29,280 nucleotides of DNA from Candidatus Altarchaeota archaeon (GCA_018897475.1 JAHIKS010000023.1:1-29280); one strand, 5' to 3'. Shown: positions 22,399-29,261, counted from the first letter of the stretch. The notes: generated from the sequence alone by a model not told the origin. Program-made: numbers and translations.

Positions 22399-23625
22399 TT
22401 AGATAGCTGATGCTGAGCATATATGCTGCCAGTCCACTATTCTCTCTCCAAACTGTAGGTTCTCTGGTGGTGGACCCTTCCCATACCATACTACTTCCAT
22501 CTTACAGTCACATCTTTCACACTTTGGCGTCCACTTCTCAGTCCATTTCAGTAGTTTCTCTTGTGTTATACTTACCAAGCCCACAAATCCGCTGAGTAGT
22601 TCCCTGAAGTGTCGCCTCTTTGGCCTGTGATAGACGCCATAATACCGGATGGTCTTGAACTGGCTATCAGGTATGTGTCCGATTATAGCGGAGATGAACT
22701 CATCCACGGTCTTTGTCACATAATGTCTCCTGATGACTTCTCCCTTTTTGTTCTTCTCATCATAGTAGAACGTTACGGACTTGCCATCATAGCCGGTAAT
22801 CCTGCACTCGGCAACGGCTGGATGCCGTATGTACCTGCCGATGTATCTAATCAGTTCATCCTTCTTTTCGATCCGGTCCTTCGCTCGGACATAGAAACCA
22901 TTTGGATACTGTTTGAAGAGGAAGTCGATGAGTTCTTGGTTTTCCTTAGTCTCATCCATGGCCTTCTTGAGGTTCGTCAACAGATTATACTGCCACGTTC
23001 GGCGGATGATCTTATACCAATAAGAGGTCATACTCCTCCACTTGCCATCAGAGGTGAAGCCACCTTCCGTGACCAAAGCATGGACATGTGAATTGAACTT
23101 CAGGTCATTCCCATACGTATGAAGGACAGCGACTATCCCCGGCGTGACATCTCGCCCCAACTGCCATCTCATCAGTGTAGAGATGGCTCCAATACTGCTG
23201 TCCATCAGAATCTTTAGCAGTTTTCGTTGTTTCTGGAAGACCAATCTGAGTTGTTCTGGGATCGTTAGCACAACATGTCGGTGAGCAATGTCAAATGTTC
23301 TTTCTGCCAGTTGTTTTGCCCACTTGTCAGTGTATTTCTTTCCACAATGGGTGCAGACTCTGCTATTGCATCCAAAATGGATTACCTTGACATCACCACA
23401 GTTTGAACAGCGATAGAGAAAGTAACCTCTGGAGTCGTCCTGACACTGCAACATCTTTTCAACTTCCCTAACCTCAACTTCCCTGAGCTCGTCACTATGT
23501 TTGAACTTGTAGACGTCCCAATTATGGTTTTCGGAGAAGATTTGATGGATGGTAACTCGTTGGCACTCAGGATTAATAGATGTCTGACCTAATGTGTTAT
23601 CAGGTGTTTGAGTCACAAAGAACAC
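22399..23625 (-). CDS. IS91-family Y2 HUH transposase with N-terminal zinc-binding domain
   Basis: 408 residues from a GTG at 23625 (no ATG lies nearby in frame). The N-terminal zinc ribbon is CSNCGDVKVIHFGCNSRVC followed by THCG. The HUH motif is His180-Val-His182 in FNSHVHALVTEGGF. The two catalytic tyrosines appear as Y261 and Y265 in IRYIGRYIRHPA, the Y-x3-Y spacing of Y2 enzymes. A CDCK/CERC cysteine cluster lies at the C-terminus. The enzyme would nick and transfer single-stranded DNA by rolling-circle-like transposition. The reading frame is intact, so activity is possible. It is inserted just upstream of the V/A-ATPase H-E pair and oriented the same way. Confidence 0.9.
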   Translation of the reverse strand: MFFVTQTPDNTLGQTSINPECQRVTIHQIFSENHNWDVYKFKHSDELREVEVREVEKMLQCQDDSRGYFLYRCSNCGDVKVIHFGCNSRVCTHCGKKYTDKWAKQLAERTFDIAHRHVVLTIPEQLRLVFQKQRKLLKILMDSSIGAISTLMRWQLGRDVTPGIVAVLHTYGNDLKFNSHVHALVTEGGFTSDGKWRSMTSYWYKIIRRTWQYNLLTNLKKAMDETKENQELIDFLFKQYPNGFYVRAKDRIEKKDELIRYIGRYIRHPAVAECRITGYDGKSVTFYYDEKNKKGEVIRRHYVTKTVDEFISAIIGHIPDSQFKTIRYYGVYHRPKRRHFRELLSGFVGLVSITQEKLLKWTEKWTPKCERCDCKMEVVWYGKGPPPENLQFGERIVDWQHICSASAI

Positions 23626-23628
23626 TTA

Positions 23629-23658
23629 GGTTGTGTCTGTCTAAAAGCAGACACAACC
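23629..23658. repeat. 11-bp-stem hairpin beside the IS91-like transposase (copy A of the hairpin family)
   Basis: GGTTGTGTCTG (23629-23639) and CAGACACAACC (23648-23658) are perfectly complementary around an 8-nt loop. It lies just 5' of the transposase start. Its loop-proximal sequence resembles the hairpins at 24731-24758 and 14866-14896, sharing TGTGTCTG, then AAAG, then CAG and CACA in the same order. Confidence 0.75.
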
Positions 23659-23722
23659 GTTTAGAATCAGGAGAGGTTATACTTTATAATACAAAAATAA
23701 AAGAAATAAGCATGAGATTGCA

Positions 23723-24571
23723 GTGTCCTTCATTGGTATCTTGTTAGGTGCAGCCATCATAATTAATGGACAATCATTTGTTGGTGTGCTCATCATTGCC
23801 ATTAGCATAGGGATAAGTCCAGATGTTAGAGAATATGCAAGGGAAGGATTCAAAGTAATAAATTCCCGGGCATTACCTGCTTTATTTGGACCTACAAATG
23901 TACAGGAAAATAGAAATACGCAAAACCCTAACAAATCTCTGGGTTCAGTGCAGGCCGGGAATATAGGGACTTTAAATCAAAAATTTTATCCTCAAAAAGA
24001 AGAAAGTAACAATCTTCAAAAAGAAGAAAGTAACAATCTTCAAAAAGAAGAAAGTAACAAGATAGACCTTGAATTGTATTTTGATGAATCTAAAACGTAT
24101 CATACACGAACCATCGGAGATAGTACTTTAAAAGGGGTTTTTCTCCATGTCGTAGTTAAAAATAAAAATAAAAAAGAAACCGCTAAAAATTGTAGAGGGG
24201 AACTTATAATGTTAACTGTGGTGACCAATGACCGGGAGCACCCCCATCCAAATTTTACGGGTAATCTTATTTTACATTGGGCCAATATGACTGATCCTCA
24301 TACTGGAAAAATATTGTATGACTCAAAAGATATTCTACCGGGGGATAGTGTAAATCTGGATGTTTGTCATAGTATAGAAAATACGGAATTGTTTTATATT
24401 TTTGCACCTCATGTTCATGATGGTATACAAAAAGATTTTCCCTTAGGGAGCTATCATGTAAAAATAAGAGTGTATGGTGACAATACCAATCCAATAACTA
24501 ATGACTTCCTAATTCACTTTAGTGGAGATTGGAAAGATATATCCATGGAACCTTATCTCTCTAAGAAATAA
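23723..24571 (+). CDS. Hypothetical membrane-anchored protein
   Basis: 282 residues from a GTG at 23723; there is no in-frame ATG near. A TTTATAAT box lies about 32 bp upstream. Two short hydrophobic helices at the N-terminus (IGILLGAAIIINGQ and FVGVLIIAISIG) are followed by a polar linker containing a 2.8-fold repeat of LQKEESNN (about residues 91-113). A soluble beta-rich domain follows (YFDESKTYHTRTIGDSTLKG, FLHVVVKNKNKKETAKN, LHWANM, FPLGSYHVKIRVYGDN). That domain resembles the uncharacterised Ig-like domains of archaeal surface proteins, but I do not recognise a family. Base composition is markedly AT-rich relative to the core genes, consistent with acquisition alongside the neighbouring mobile elements. 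Confidence 0.6.
   Translation: MSFIGILLGAAIIINGQSFVGVLIIAISIGISPDVREYAREGFKVINSRALPALFGPTNVQENRNTQNPNKSLGSVQAGNIGTLNQKFYPQKEESNNLQKEESNNLQKEESNKIDLELYFDESKTYHTRTIGDSTLKGVFLHVVVKNKNKKETAKNCRGELIMLTVVTNDREHPHPNFTGNLILHWANMTDPHTGKILYDSKDILPGDSVNLDVCHSIENTELFYIFAPHVHDGIQKDFPLGSYHVKIRVYGDNTNPITNDFLIHFSGDWKDISMEPYLSKK
23993..24060 (+). repeat. In-frame 24-bp tandem repeat, 2.8 copies
   Basis: A unit beginning CAAAAAGAAGAAAGTAAC repeats at 23993, 24017 and 24041 without substitutions, encoding LQKEESNN repeats in the linker. Perfect identity implies recent slippage or expansion. Confidence 0.9.
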
Positions 24572-24624
24572 GACCACTCTCGACCTATTTATTCTGACAC
24601 TATTTTTAGAAGGAATTTACGCGC

Positions 24625-24853
24625 GGGTTTTGCCCGTATTTTGCGGGCGTTCCAATGTCAGGAAAAGTTGTTTCTGTTCTCGGTTTGGCGAGACCTTATG
24701 TGGCTCACGGTCGAGCCTCTGGCTCGGGTGTGTGTCTGACTGAAAGTCAGCCACATCCACCCCTATAAGCGTCTCGCCTTCAATGTCAGAGGCCGAGAAC
24801 TTGTTATTTCTTTTGCAGGAACGCCCGCTTTGAAATTAAATAGGGCAAAACCC
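24625..24853. other. Highly structured intergenic element of nested perfect inverted repeats
   Basis: This fills the 335-bp gap between the hypothetical gene and the 54-aa ORF. Nested pairs, outside to inside: GGGTTTTGCCC (24625-24635)/GGGCAAAACCC (24843-24853); GCGGGCGTTCC (24643-24653)/GGAACGCCCGC (24818-24828); GTTCTCGG (24676-24683)/CCGAGAAC (24793-24800); GGCGAGACCTTAT (24687-24699)/ATAAGcGTCTCGCC (24765-24778); ATGTGGCT (24698-24705)/AGCCACAT (24749-24756). Two inner hairpins are CGAGCC-tct-GGCTCG (24712-24726) and CTGACT-gaa-AGTCAG (24736-24750). CAATGTCAG occurs on both arms (24653-24661 and 24781-24789). It has no coding potential. It could be a structured RNA, a folded single-strand-DNA site, or a non-autonomous element; I recognise no known RNA family. 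Confidence 0.75.
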
Positions 24854-24906
24854 TAATTGGTTGTTTTGTGTAGGCTCTTGTGGCCCTTGCCCTGGAGGTA
24901 AAAAGA

Positions 24907-25071
24907 ATGGATACAAAAACTGAACTGGAAGGGTGCTATCTCAGACCTCACTTTTCTGAGAAAGAACTGGATAGATACGAGCAGGAATATCTTGAAGCCT
25001 GTTTGATACCAGAGATGGAGGAAAAGGCGGTCAGGAAGGAAGAGGATTACCTTCCTGAAGTCTCTGAATAG
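24907..25071 (+). CDS. Small acidic hypothetical protein, 54 aa
   Basis: The ATG at 24907 follows a perfect GGAGGT with 7-nt spacing, preferable to the ATG at 24880, which has no ribosome-binding sequence. The product is acidic and helical (FSEKELDRYEQEYLEACLIP then EMEEKAVRKEEDYLPE) with two Cys residues. No family is recognised. It sits between the nested-palindrome element and a second foldable leader, on the same strand as the TnpB-like gene, and may belong to that mobile unit. Confidence 0.5.
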   Translation: MDTKTELEGCYLRPHFSEKELDRYEQEYLEACLIPEMEEKAVRKEEDYLPEVSE

Positions 25072-25077
25072 ACATCA

Positions 25078-25142
25078 TGCGAGTTGGGCACTAGAGGATT
25101 ATAAACACTTTTCCGGTGCTCTCGCACAAACACTTTAGTGCC
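25078..25142 (+). other. Leader with mutually exclusive stems or pseudoknot before the TnpB-like gene
   Basis: TGCGAG (25078-25083) pairs with CTCGCA (25121-25126), and GGCACTA (25087-25093) pairs with TAGTGCC (25136-25142). The pairs interleave, as in an H-type pseudoknot. Alternatively GCAC (25088-25091) pairs with GTGC (25116-25119), which extends the first stem and competes with the second. AAACACTTT occurs twice here. The start codon follows 37 bases after the segment. Confidence 0.5.
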
Positions 25143-25178
25143 ATACGATAAAACGATAATGAATGAATATTAAAGAAA

Positions 25179-26612
25179 ATGCAACTCACACTTAGAGGCT
25201 CACTGCCAGAACTGGAAAAAGAGGAGCAAGAGCAGATAGATAATCTGATGAGAGTTTACCAGTCTGCGAAACGATACAGCTTCAACAGATTGCTGGAAAA
25301 GCATAGGATGAACGAACTCAAGAAAGATGTCATGGCCAAGTTTGGCTTGAATGCAAGATACTCATATGCTGCGATAAAGGATGCTGAAGGAATCATCAAG
25401 AGTCAAAAAGAGCTAATCAAGAAAGAAATATACGAAACTAAGGAGAAACTGAAGAAGAGCAGAAAGAAAGTGGAGAAGGTTAAGGCTCCACTGAAACGTA
25501 AATGGATACTTGCAAGGATAGATAAACTAACTACTAAGTTAAATAGATATGAAAAACACTTGGAAGAAGGAACGATACCCAAGGTGATATTTGGAGGTAG
25601 GGAAAATTTCATGAAACTCCAAAATGGCGAGACAAGTAGAGACAAATGGAGAACAATAAGGAGTAATGCCTTCTACTCTGTGGGTGGAAAAATAGACGGT
25701 GGAAACCAGAACCTGAGGATAACACAGATGGAAAATAATATCTTTCAGTTGAGAATCAATATCGGTGTGCGGAGGTGGATTTATACAAGATTATGGGTTC
25801 CGAGCAGATACGTTGAATATCTACAGCAGGCTATTAACGGTAGCTATTCTGTAAGGGTTGTCAGAAGAGATGAGTATGAGATTCATATATCATCTGACCA
25901 TCAAGGAATTGAACTGGATTTCAGCAATGGCGTTGCAGGTTTCGACATTAACACAGATAATATCTCAGTGACTATAGCGACAAGAAACGGTAACTTCAAG
26001 GTGAGCAAAGTATTCAAGTGTCCAGAACTGATTTATGCCCGCTCTAACAGAAGAAAATGGCTTCTTGGGAATCTTGTCATGGAAGCTTTTGAGTGGATTA
26101 AATTCTATGATGTGAGAACGGTAGCTATTGAGAACCTTAAGTTAAGGAAGACCTTCGACACCAACAAAAAATACAATAGGAAGGTTTCAAGCTTCACATA
26201 TGCAAAGGCCATCGAGCTGATAAAGTCCAGAGCTATAAAGGAGAAGGTTGCGATAAAAGGGGTCAATCCAAGATTCAGCTCGTTCATTGGTGAGTACAAA
26301 TATACCTCAACCTATGGTTTGTCCATTCACCAGGCAGCAGCATTCGTAATCGCTAGAAGGGCGATGGGCTATATGGAGAGAGTACCCAAAATCCTGCTCA
26401 TGTTCATTAACTTCCTGAAGGAGGGAGATCCATTAGCTAAGCCGATGGAAGGACTTAAGAAATGGGGACTTCTTTATGGAGTTATGAAAAGGGTTGCTAA
26501 CAGCAAGATACAGAATGCGCTTTATGCTTTCGGTTCTTCAGTAGGGCTGGATGACATGGAGACGGTGAACTCTGTATTACACGGTGCGATTCCGTGCCCT
26601 ACATGCCGGTAA
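25179..26612 (+). CDS. TnpB-like (IS605 OrfB-related) RuvC-fold protein with altered active site
   Basis: 477 residues. The N-terminal third is a Lys-rich helical/coiled region (KKEIYETKEKLKKSRKKVEK). A beta-barrel-like wedge domain (FQLRINIGVRRWIYTRLWV) is followed by a split RuvC fold. Motif I has Asp256 (VAGFDINTDNISV), motif II has Glu318 (VRTVAIENLKLRKTF), and motif III is GLSIHQAAAFVIARR, with His384 where TnpB proteins usually have Asp. No four-Cys zinc finger lies between motifs II and III; a lone CPTC sits near the end. Families like this occur in archaea and bacteria without a neighbouring TnpA, as here. It may be a diverged RNA-guided nuclease, a nicking variant, or a catalytically weakened regulator. 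Confidence 0.75.
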   Translation: MQLTLRGSLPELEKEEQEQIDNLMRVYQSAKRYSFNRLLEKHRMNELKKDVMAKFGLNARYSYAAIKDAEGIIKSQKELIKKEIYETKEKLKKSRKKVEKVKAPLKRKWILARIDKLTTKLNRYEKHLEEGTIPKVIFGGRENFMKLQNGETSRDKWRTIRSNAFYSVGGKIDGGNQNLRITQMENNIFQLRINIGVRRWIYTRLWVPSRYVEYLQQAINGSYSVRVVRRDEYEIHISSDHQGIELDFSNGVAGFDINTDNISVTIATRNGNFKVSKVFKCPELIYARSNRRKWLLGNLVMEAFEWIKFYDVRTVAIENLKLRKTFDTNKKYNRKVSSFTYAKAIELIKSRAIKEKVAIKGVNPRFSSFIGEYKYTSTYGLSIHQAAAFVIARRAMGYMERVPKILLMFINFLKEGDPLAKPMEGLKKWGLLYGVMKRVANSKIQNALYAFGSSVGLDDMETVNSVLHGAIPCPTCR

Positions 26613-26646
26613 TAGTGAGGCGTGCCTCTTCGGGGGGTTGATAAAA

Positions 26647-26695
26647 AACCTAAGGCATGAAGTATCAGAAATGATACTGAGTGTTATGGTTCTTT
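26647..26695 (+). terminator. Stem-loop with GAAA tetraloop and T-tract 3' of the TnpB-like gene
   Basis: AGTATCA (26661-26667) and TGATACT (26672-26678) form a 7-bp stem with GAAA loop. Outer AACC (26647-26650) and GGTT (26688-26691) extend it, followed by TCTTTT. It lies 35 bp after the stop and overlaps the 3' end of the convergent DUF3378 ORF. It could be a terminator. In TnpB elements this position is where the guide-RNA scaffold and right end lie. Confidence 0.5.
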
Positions 26696-26929
26696 TGAAC
26701 TATAGCAATGTTTGCTGTCAGTAAGGATGGAGTTGAGAATTCCTTCAGTTCTGTTATCTTCGTTATAAACAAGTTTTCCTGAGTTGTAGAGAATTAGCTT
26801 GAGCCCATCGTCCTCAATGCGGATTGATTCGTGCTCCGACTTGACAGGAATCTTCTTCAGTTTTTTCTTCTTTATATGGCTTTTAAGATTCTTAATCTCC
26901 TCCTTGTCGAGCATTATCGAATTCGCCAT
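26684..26929 (-). CDS. Short DUF3378-like (RNase HIII N-terminal domain) protein, possibly truncated
   Basis: 81 residues. The pattern NSIMLDKEEIKNLKSHIKKK, then LKLILYNSGKLVYNEDN, resembles the TBP-like N-terminal domain of RNase HIII (K-L-S-x-E-E-I-x-x-L-K and Y-x-S-G-K-L). The catalytic RNase H domain is absent. The frame instead ends LTDSKHCYSSKEP inside the stem-loop following the TnpB-like gene, so insertion there could have removed the rest. The remaining sequence is not found on the far side in this window. It shares a 35-bp divergent promoter region with trpS. A stand-alone domain is the alternative. Confidence 0.5.
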   Translation of the reverse strand: MANSIMLDKEEIKNLKSHIKKKKLKKIPVKSEHESIRIEDDGLKLILYNSGKLVYNEDNRTEGILNSILTDSKHCYSSKEP

Positions 26930-26931
26930 TG

Positions 26932-26949
26932 ATACTATATTATCAATAA
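26932..26949. promoter_or_regulatory. Divergent AT-rich promoter between trpS and the DUF3378 ORF
   Basis: TTGATACTATATTATCAA is an inverted repeat (TTGATA/TATCAA) around a TATA-like CTATAT centre, in the 35-bp gap between divergent ATGs at 26929 and 26965. It is positioned to give trpS a start site near 26965. Confidence 0.4.
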
Positions 26950-26964
26950 TTCCAATATATCTCC

Positions 26965-28074
26965 ATGGAGAAGGTTGATCCCTGGGGCTCCGAGGCGATA
27001 GATGATTATCAGGGTCTCTTTGAAGATTTCGGGATAGAGCCCTTTGAGAAATTTAGGAAGCATTTTCAGGATAACCGGTATGTCAGGAGGGGGATAATCT
27101 TCGGGCACAGGGACTTCGACAGGATTTTCAAGTCGATGAATGAGAAGAAGCCCTTCGCGATGATGACCGGCCTGATGCCATCCGGCAAGTTTCATTTCGG
27201 GCATAAGATGGTTGCTGACCAGATAATCTGGTATCAGTCCCTGGGTGCTGAAATATTTGTCTGTGCTGCCGATGTTGAATCGTGGCTTATGCGGGATGTG
27301 ACATTTGAACAAGCAAGGGATATTGCGATTAATGAGTATCTTGCGAATTATGTTGCTCTCGGTCTGAACCCTAAGAAGATAAAGTTCTGGTTCCAGTCGG
27401 ATTACAGGAATGAGTACTATCGTTTGAGGGACAAAGCCTCCAAAAGAGTGACCTTCAACGAGATGAAGGCTATATATGGGGAGCTTACACCTGGAAAAAT
27501 AGTTTCTGTTCTTGCTCAGATTGCAGACATTCTCCATCCGCAGCTGCCTGAGTTTGGAGGGCCGAGGCCCGTGGTGGTTCCGGTCGGGGCGGACCAGGAC
27601 CCCCATCTGAGGCTGACGAGGGATGCTGCTTCGAGGCTGAATGCCGAGAGGGAGATGGGTGGAAGGGATTTTGAATGCGTTCCTCCCTCCTCCACATACC
27701 ATAAGTTCATGAGAGGGCTTCAGGGGGGGAAGATGAGCTCATCTGACCCGAAGTCATACATTGCGCTCTCTGAGAGTCCAAAGGATGCAGTAAACAAGAT
27801 AATGAGCGCAAAGACCGGGGGGAGGGCAACGGTTGATGAGCAGCGCGAGAAGGGCGGAGTCCCCGAGGACTGCACCATCTATGACCTCTTTTTGTATCAT
27901 CTGGTGGATGACGATAAGGAACTGGAGAAGATTTACATGGGGTGTAAGAAAGGGGGGAGAATATGCGGGGAATGTAAGGCGAACTGCTCTGACATGGTAT
28001 CCAAATTTCTGCATGAGCATCAGAAAAGGCTGGAAAAAGCAAAGGGTATTGTTAAAGGATTCTCTAAATCTTAA
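26965..28074 (+). CDS. trpS: Tryptophanyl-tRNA synthetase, archaeal/eukaryotic type
   Basis: 369 residues. The class I HIGH-like motif is PSGKFHFGHK at 72-81, the KMSKS-type loop is GKMSSSDP with K256-S260, and the archaeal/eukaryotic TrpRS signature VPVGADQDPHLRLTRD lies near 210-225. The N-terminus (VDPWGSEAIDDYQGLFEDFGI) is the VDPW-containing patch typical of this branch. A cluster of cysteines (GRICGECKANCSDM) near the C-terminus is seen in some archaeal TrpRS. The next gene starts six bases after the stop. Confidence 0.96.
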   Translation: MEKVDPWGSEAIDDYQGLFEDFGIEPFEKFRKHFQDNRYVRRGIIFGHRDFDRIFKSMNEKKPFAMMTGLMPSGKFHFGHKMVADQIIWYQSLGAEIFVCAADVESWLMRDVTFEQARDIAINEYLANYVALGLNPKKIKFWFQSDYRNEYYRLRDKASKRVTFNEMKAIYGELTPGKIVSVLAQIADILHPQLPEFGGPRPVVVPVGADQDPHLRLTRDAASRLNAEREMGGRDFECVPPSSTYHKFMRGLQGGKMSSSDPKSYIALSESPKDAVNKIMSAKTGGRATVDEQREKGGVPEDCTIYDLFLYHLVDDDKELEKIYMGCKKGGRICGECKANCSDMVSKFLHEHQKRLEKAKGIVKGFSKS

Positions 28075-28079
28075 TACTG

Positions 28080-28988
28080 ATGAAAATTACAGACTGGGAG
28101 AGCATTCCCAAGTTTCTCGATGCCCTGAGAGAGGAGTACCGGGTAATCGCTCCGACAGATGTTGGAGGAAAGGTAAATTTCAGGGAAATAGAATCGGGCA
28201 GGGATTTGATTCCTGAATTCACCAATACAAAGAATTCTCCAAAGAATTTCTTTATACAGAATTCCTATCCAGTCTTCAGCAACGGGAATTATCTCAAGGA
28301 TATTGAGAATCTGAAATTCGAGGTGGATGGCAAGAGCCTTATCTTCGGGCTCAGGGCCTGTGACATCAATGCTCTCTCTCTTTTGGACCAGTTCTACTTT
28401 GACGGCCTCCTGAATCACGACTATGAAAAGAACAGGAGGAGGACTGTAATCGTGGGTATGAACTGTTCATGGCCCGGCGACAACTGCTTCTGTAGCACAT
28501 TCAACGCAGGGCCGTCGATAAGGAAGGGAGCTGACATAGTCCTTACTGATTTGGGCAATCTGTACTTCGTCGAGGTTTTTAGTAATGGTGGGAAACAGAT
28601 TATTGACAGGTTCCCCAACCTGTTTCTGGATTCAAAGGCGGAACATAGAAAGAAAAAGGAGGGGCTCATGAAGGAGGCCAAAAAAAGGATTAAGAAACTG
28701 AAGGTAAAGGAGGCAAAGAATAAACTGAAACTCACAACGGACAGGTACTGGGACAAACTGGATAAGAATTGCATAGGCTGCTACTCCTGTGATATTGTCT
28801 GCCCCACGGTCTATTCATTTGAGAAAGCTGCTGAGCTGAAGAGACCAACAAAAAAGGTCCGGTACAAGCTCAACCACGTCATGGAGAACTACGGAGAATT
28901 TGGTTGTGTTGGGTGCGGGCGCTGCCTGGATGCTTGCCCCAGAGGGATAGGCATGATGAACATTCTGGATGATATAAGGATGCTATGA
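28080..28988 (+). CDS. 4Fe-4S dicluster protein of the HydB/AsrA (sulfhydrogenase beta / sulfite reductase A) family
   Basis: 302 residues. The N-terminal domain (YRVIAPTDVGGKVNFREIE, then KSLIFGLRACDINALSLLDQ) is typical of this family. A CxxxxxxCFC segment (MNCSWPGDNCFCSTF) follows, as in AsrA and HydB. The C-terminal ferredoxin domain has two 4Fe-4S motifs, CIGCYSCDIVCP at 231 onward and CVGCGRCLDACP at 276 onward. A Lys-rich helix (KKRIKKLKVKEAKNKLKL) separates the halves. Such subunits shuttle electrons to flavin/NAD(P) subunits in hydrogenases and sulfite reductases. The partner gamma subunit and hydrogenase genes are not in the window; the next gene is an unrelated exchanger. Confidence 0.8.
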   Translation: MKITDWESIPKFLDALREEYRVIAPTDVGGKVNFREIESGRDLIPEFTNTKNSPKNFFIQNSYPVFSNGNYLKDIENLKFEVDGKSLIFGLRACDINALSLLDQFYFDGLLNHDYEKNRRRTVIVGMNCSWPGDNCFCSTFNAGPSIRKGADIVLTDLGNLYFVEVFSNGGKQIIDRFPNLFLDSKAEHRKKKEGLMKEAKKRIKKLKVKEAKNKLKLTTDRYWDKLDKNCIGCYSCDIVCPTVYSFEKAAELKRPTKKVRYKLNHVMENYGEFGCVGCGRCLDACPRGIGMMNILDDIRML

Positions 28989-29001
28989 GGAATAATCTAA
29001 C

Positions 29002-29178
29002 ATGGAGTTGGTGGTATCGATTATTGTATTGTTTGTAGGATTGGTCATCCTGCTCAAGAGCAGCAACATTTTTGTGGACTCCGCAGAGAGAGTGGCCAAA
29101 ATGTTCGGTATATCTGAGTTCGTAATAGGCCTGACTCTTGTCGCGATTGGGACATCGTTACCTGAGTTGGTTACTTAA
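29002..29178 (+). pseudogene. Na+/Ca2+ exchanger (CaCA family) truncated after 58 codons
   Basis: The ATG at 29002 follows AGGAATAATC and opens VVSIIVLFVGLVILLKSSN, then FVDSAERVAKMFGISEFVIG, then LTLVAIGTSLPELVT. This is the first repeat of a CaCA antiporter, whose conserved core is G-T-S-x-P-E. A stop follows at once at 29176-29178, exactly where palindromic sequence begins, and the remaining roughly 250 residues are missing. The simplest reading is insertion of a mobile element; the rest of the gene may resume beyond the right edge. Confidence 0.8.
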
Positions 29179-29192
29179 CTTCGCCACATAGT

Positions 29193-29261
29193 GCCCAATG
29201 AAAGGGATGTTGAAACGTAGTCTAACATCCCTTTATGGAAAATACAAGTTTATCATTGGGC
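29193..29261. repeat. Nested palindromes at the break in the exchanger gene
   Basis: An outer pair GCCCAATGA (29193-29201)/TCATTGGGC (29253-29261) encloses AAAGGGATGTT (29201-29211)/AACATCCCTTT (29224-29234), a perfect 11-bp stem with a 12-nt loop. Nested stem-loops at an insertion junction are typical of IS200/IS605-like left ends, but the element runs past the window, so the family is undetermined. Confidence 0.7.

Larger units (their letters stand above)
22377..23658 (-). mobile_element. IS91-like insertion element (approximate limits)
   Basis: The limits are set by the hairpin at 22377-22393 on the transposase's 3' side and by the 11-bp-stem hairpin at 23629-23658 on its 5' side. The segment carries one Y2 HUH transposase and has lower GC than the flanking core genes. 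IS91-type elements have no terminal inverted repeats or target duplications, so the ends cannot be fixed without an empty site or a second copy. Confidence 0.6.

Noticed and set aside
22016..22489. Longer 157-aa version of ahaH starting at 22489
   Set aside because: The added 51 residues overlap the transposase gene and hairpin and do not resemble subunit H; the ATG at 22336 has its own promoter.
25084..29198. Shared 10-mer TAGTGCCCAA between the TnpB-side leader (minus strand) and the element at 29189
   Set aside because: Ten-base matches are expected many times by chance in 29 kb, and the similarity does not extend beyond them.
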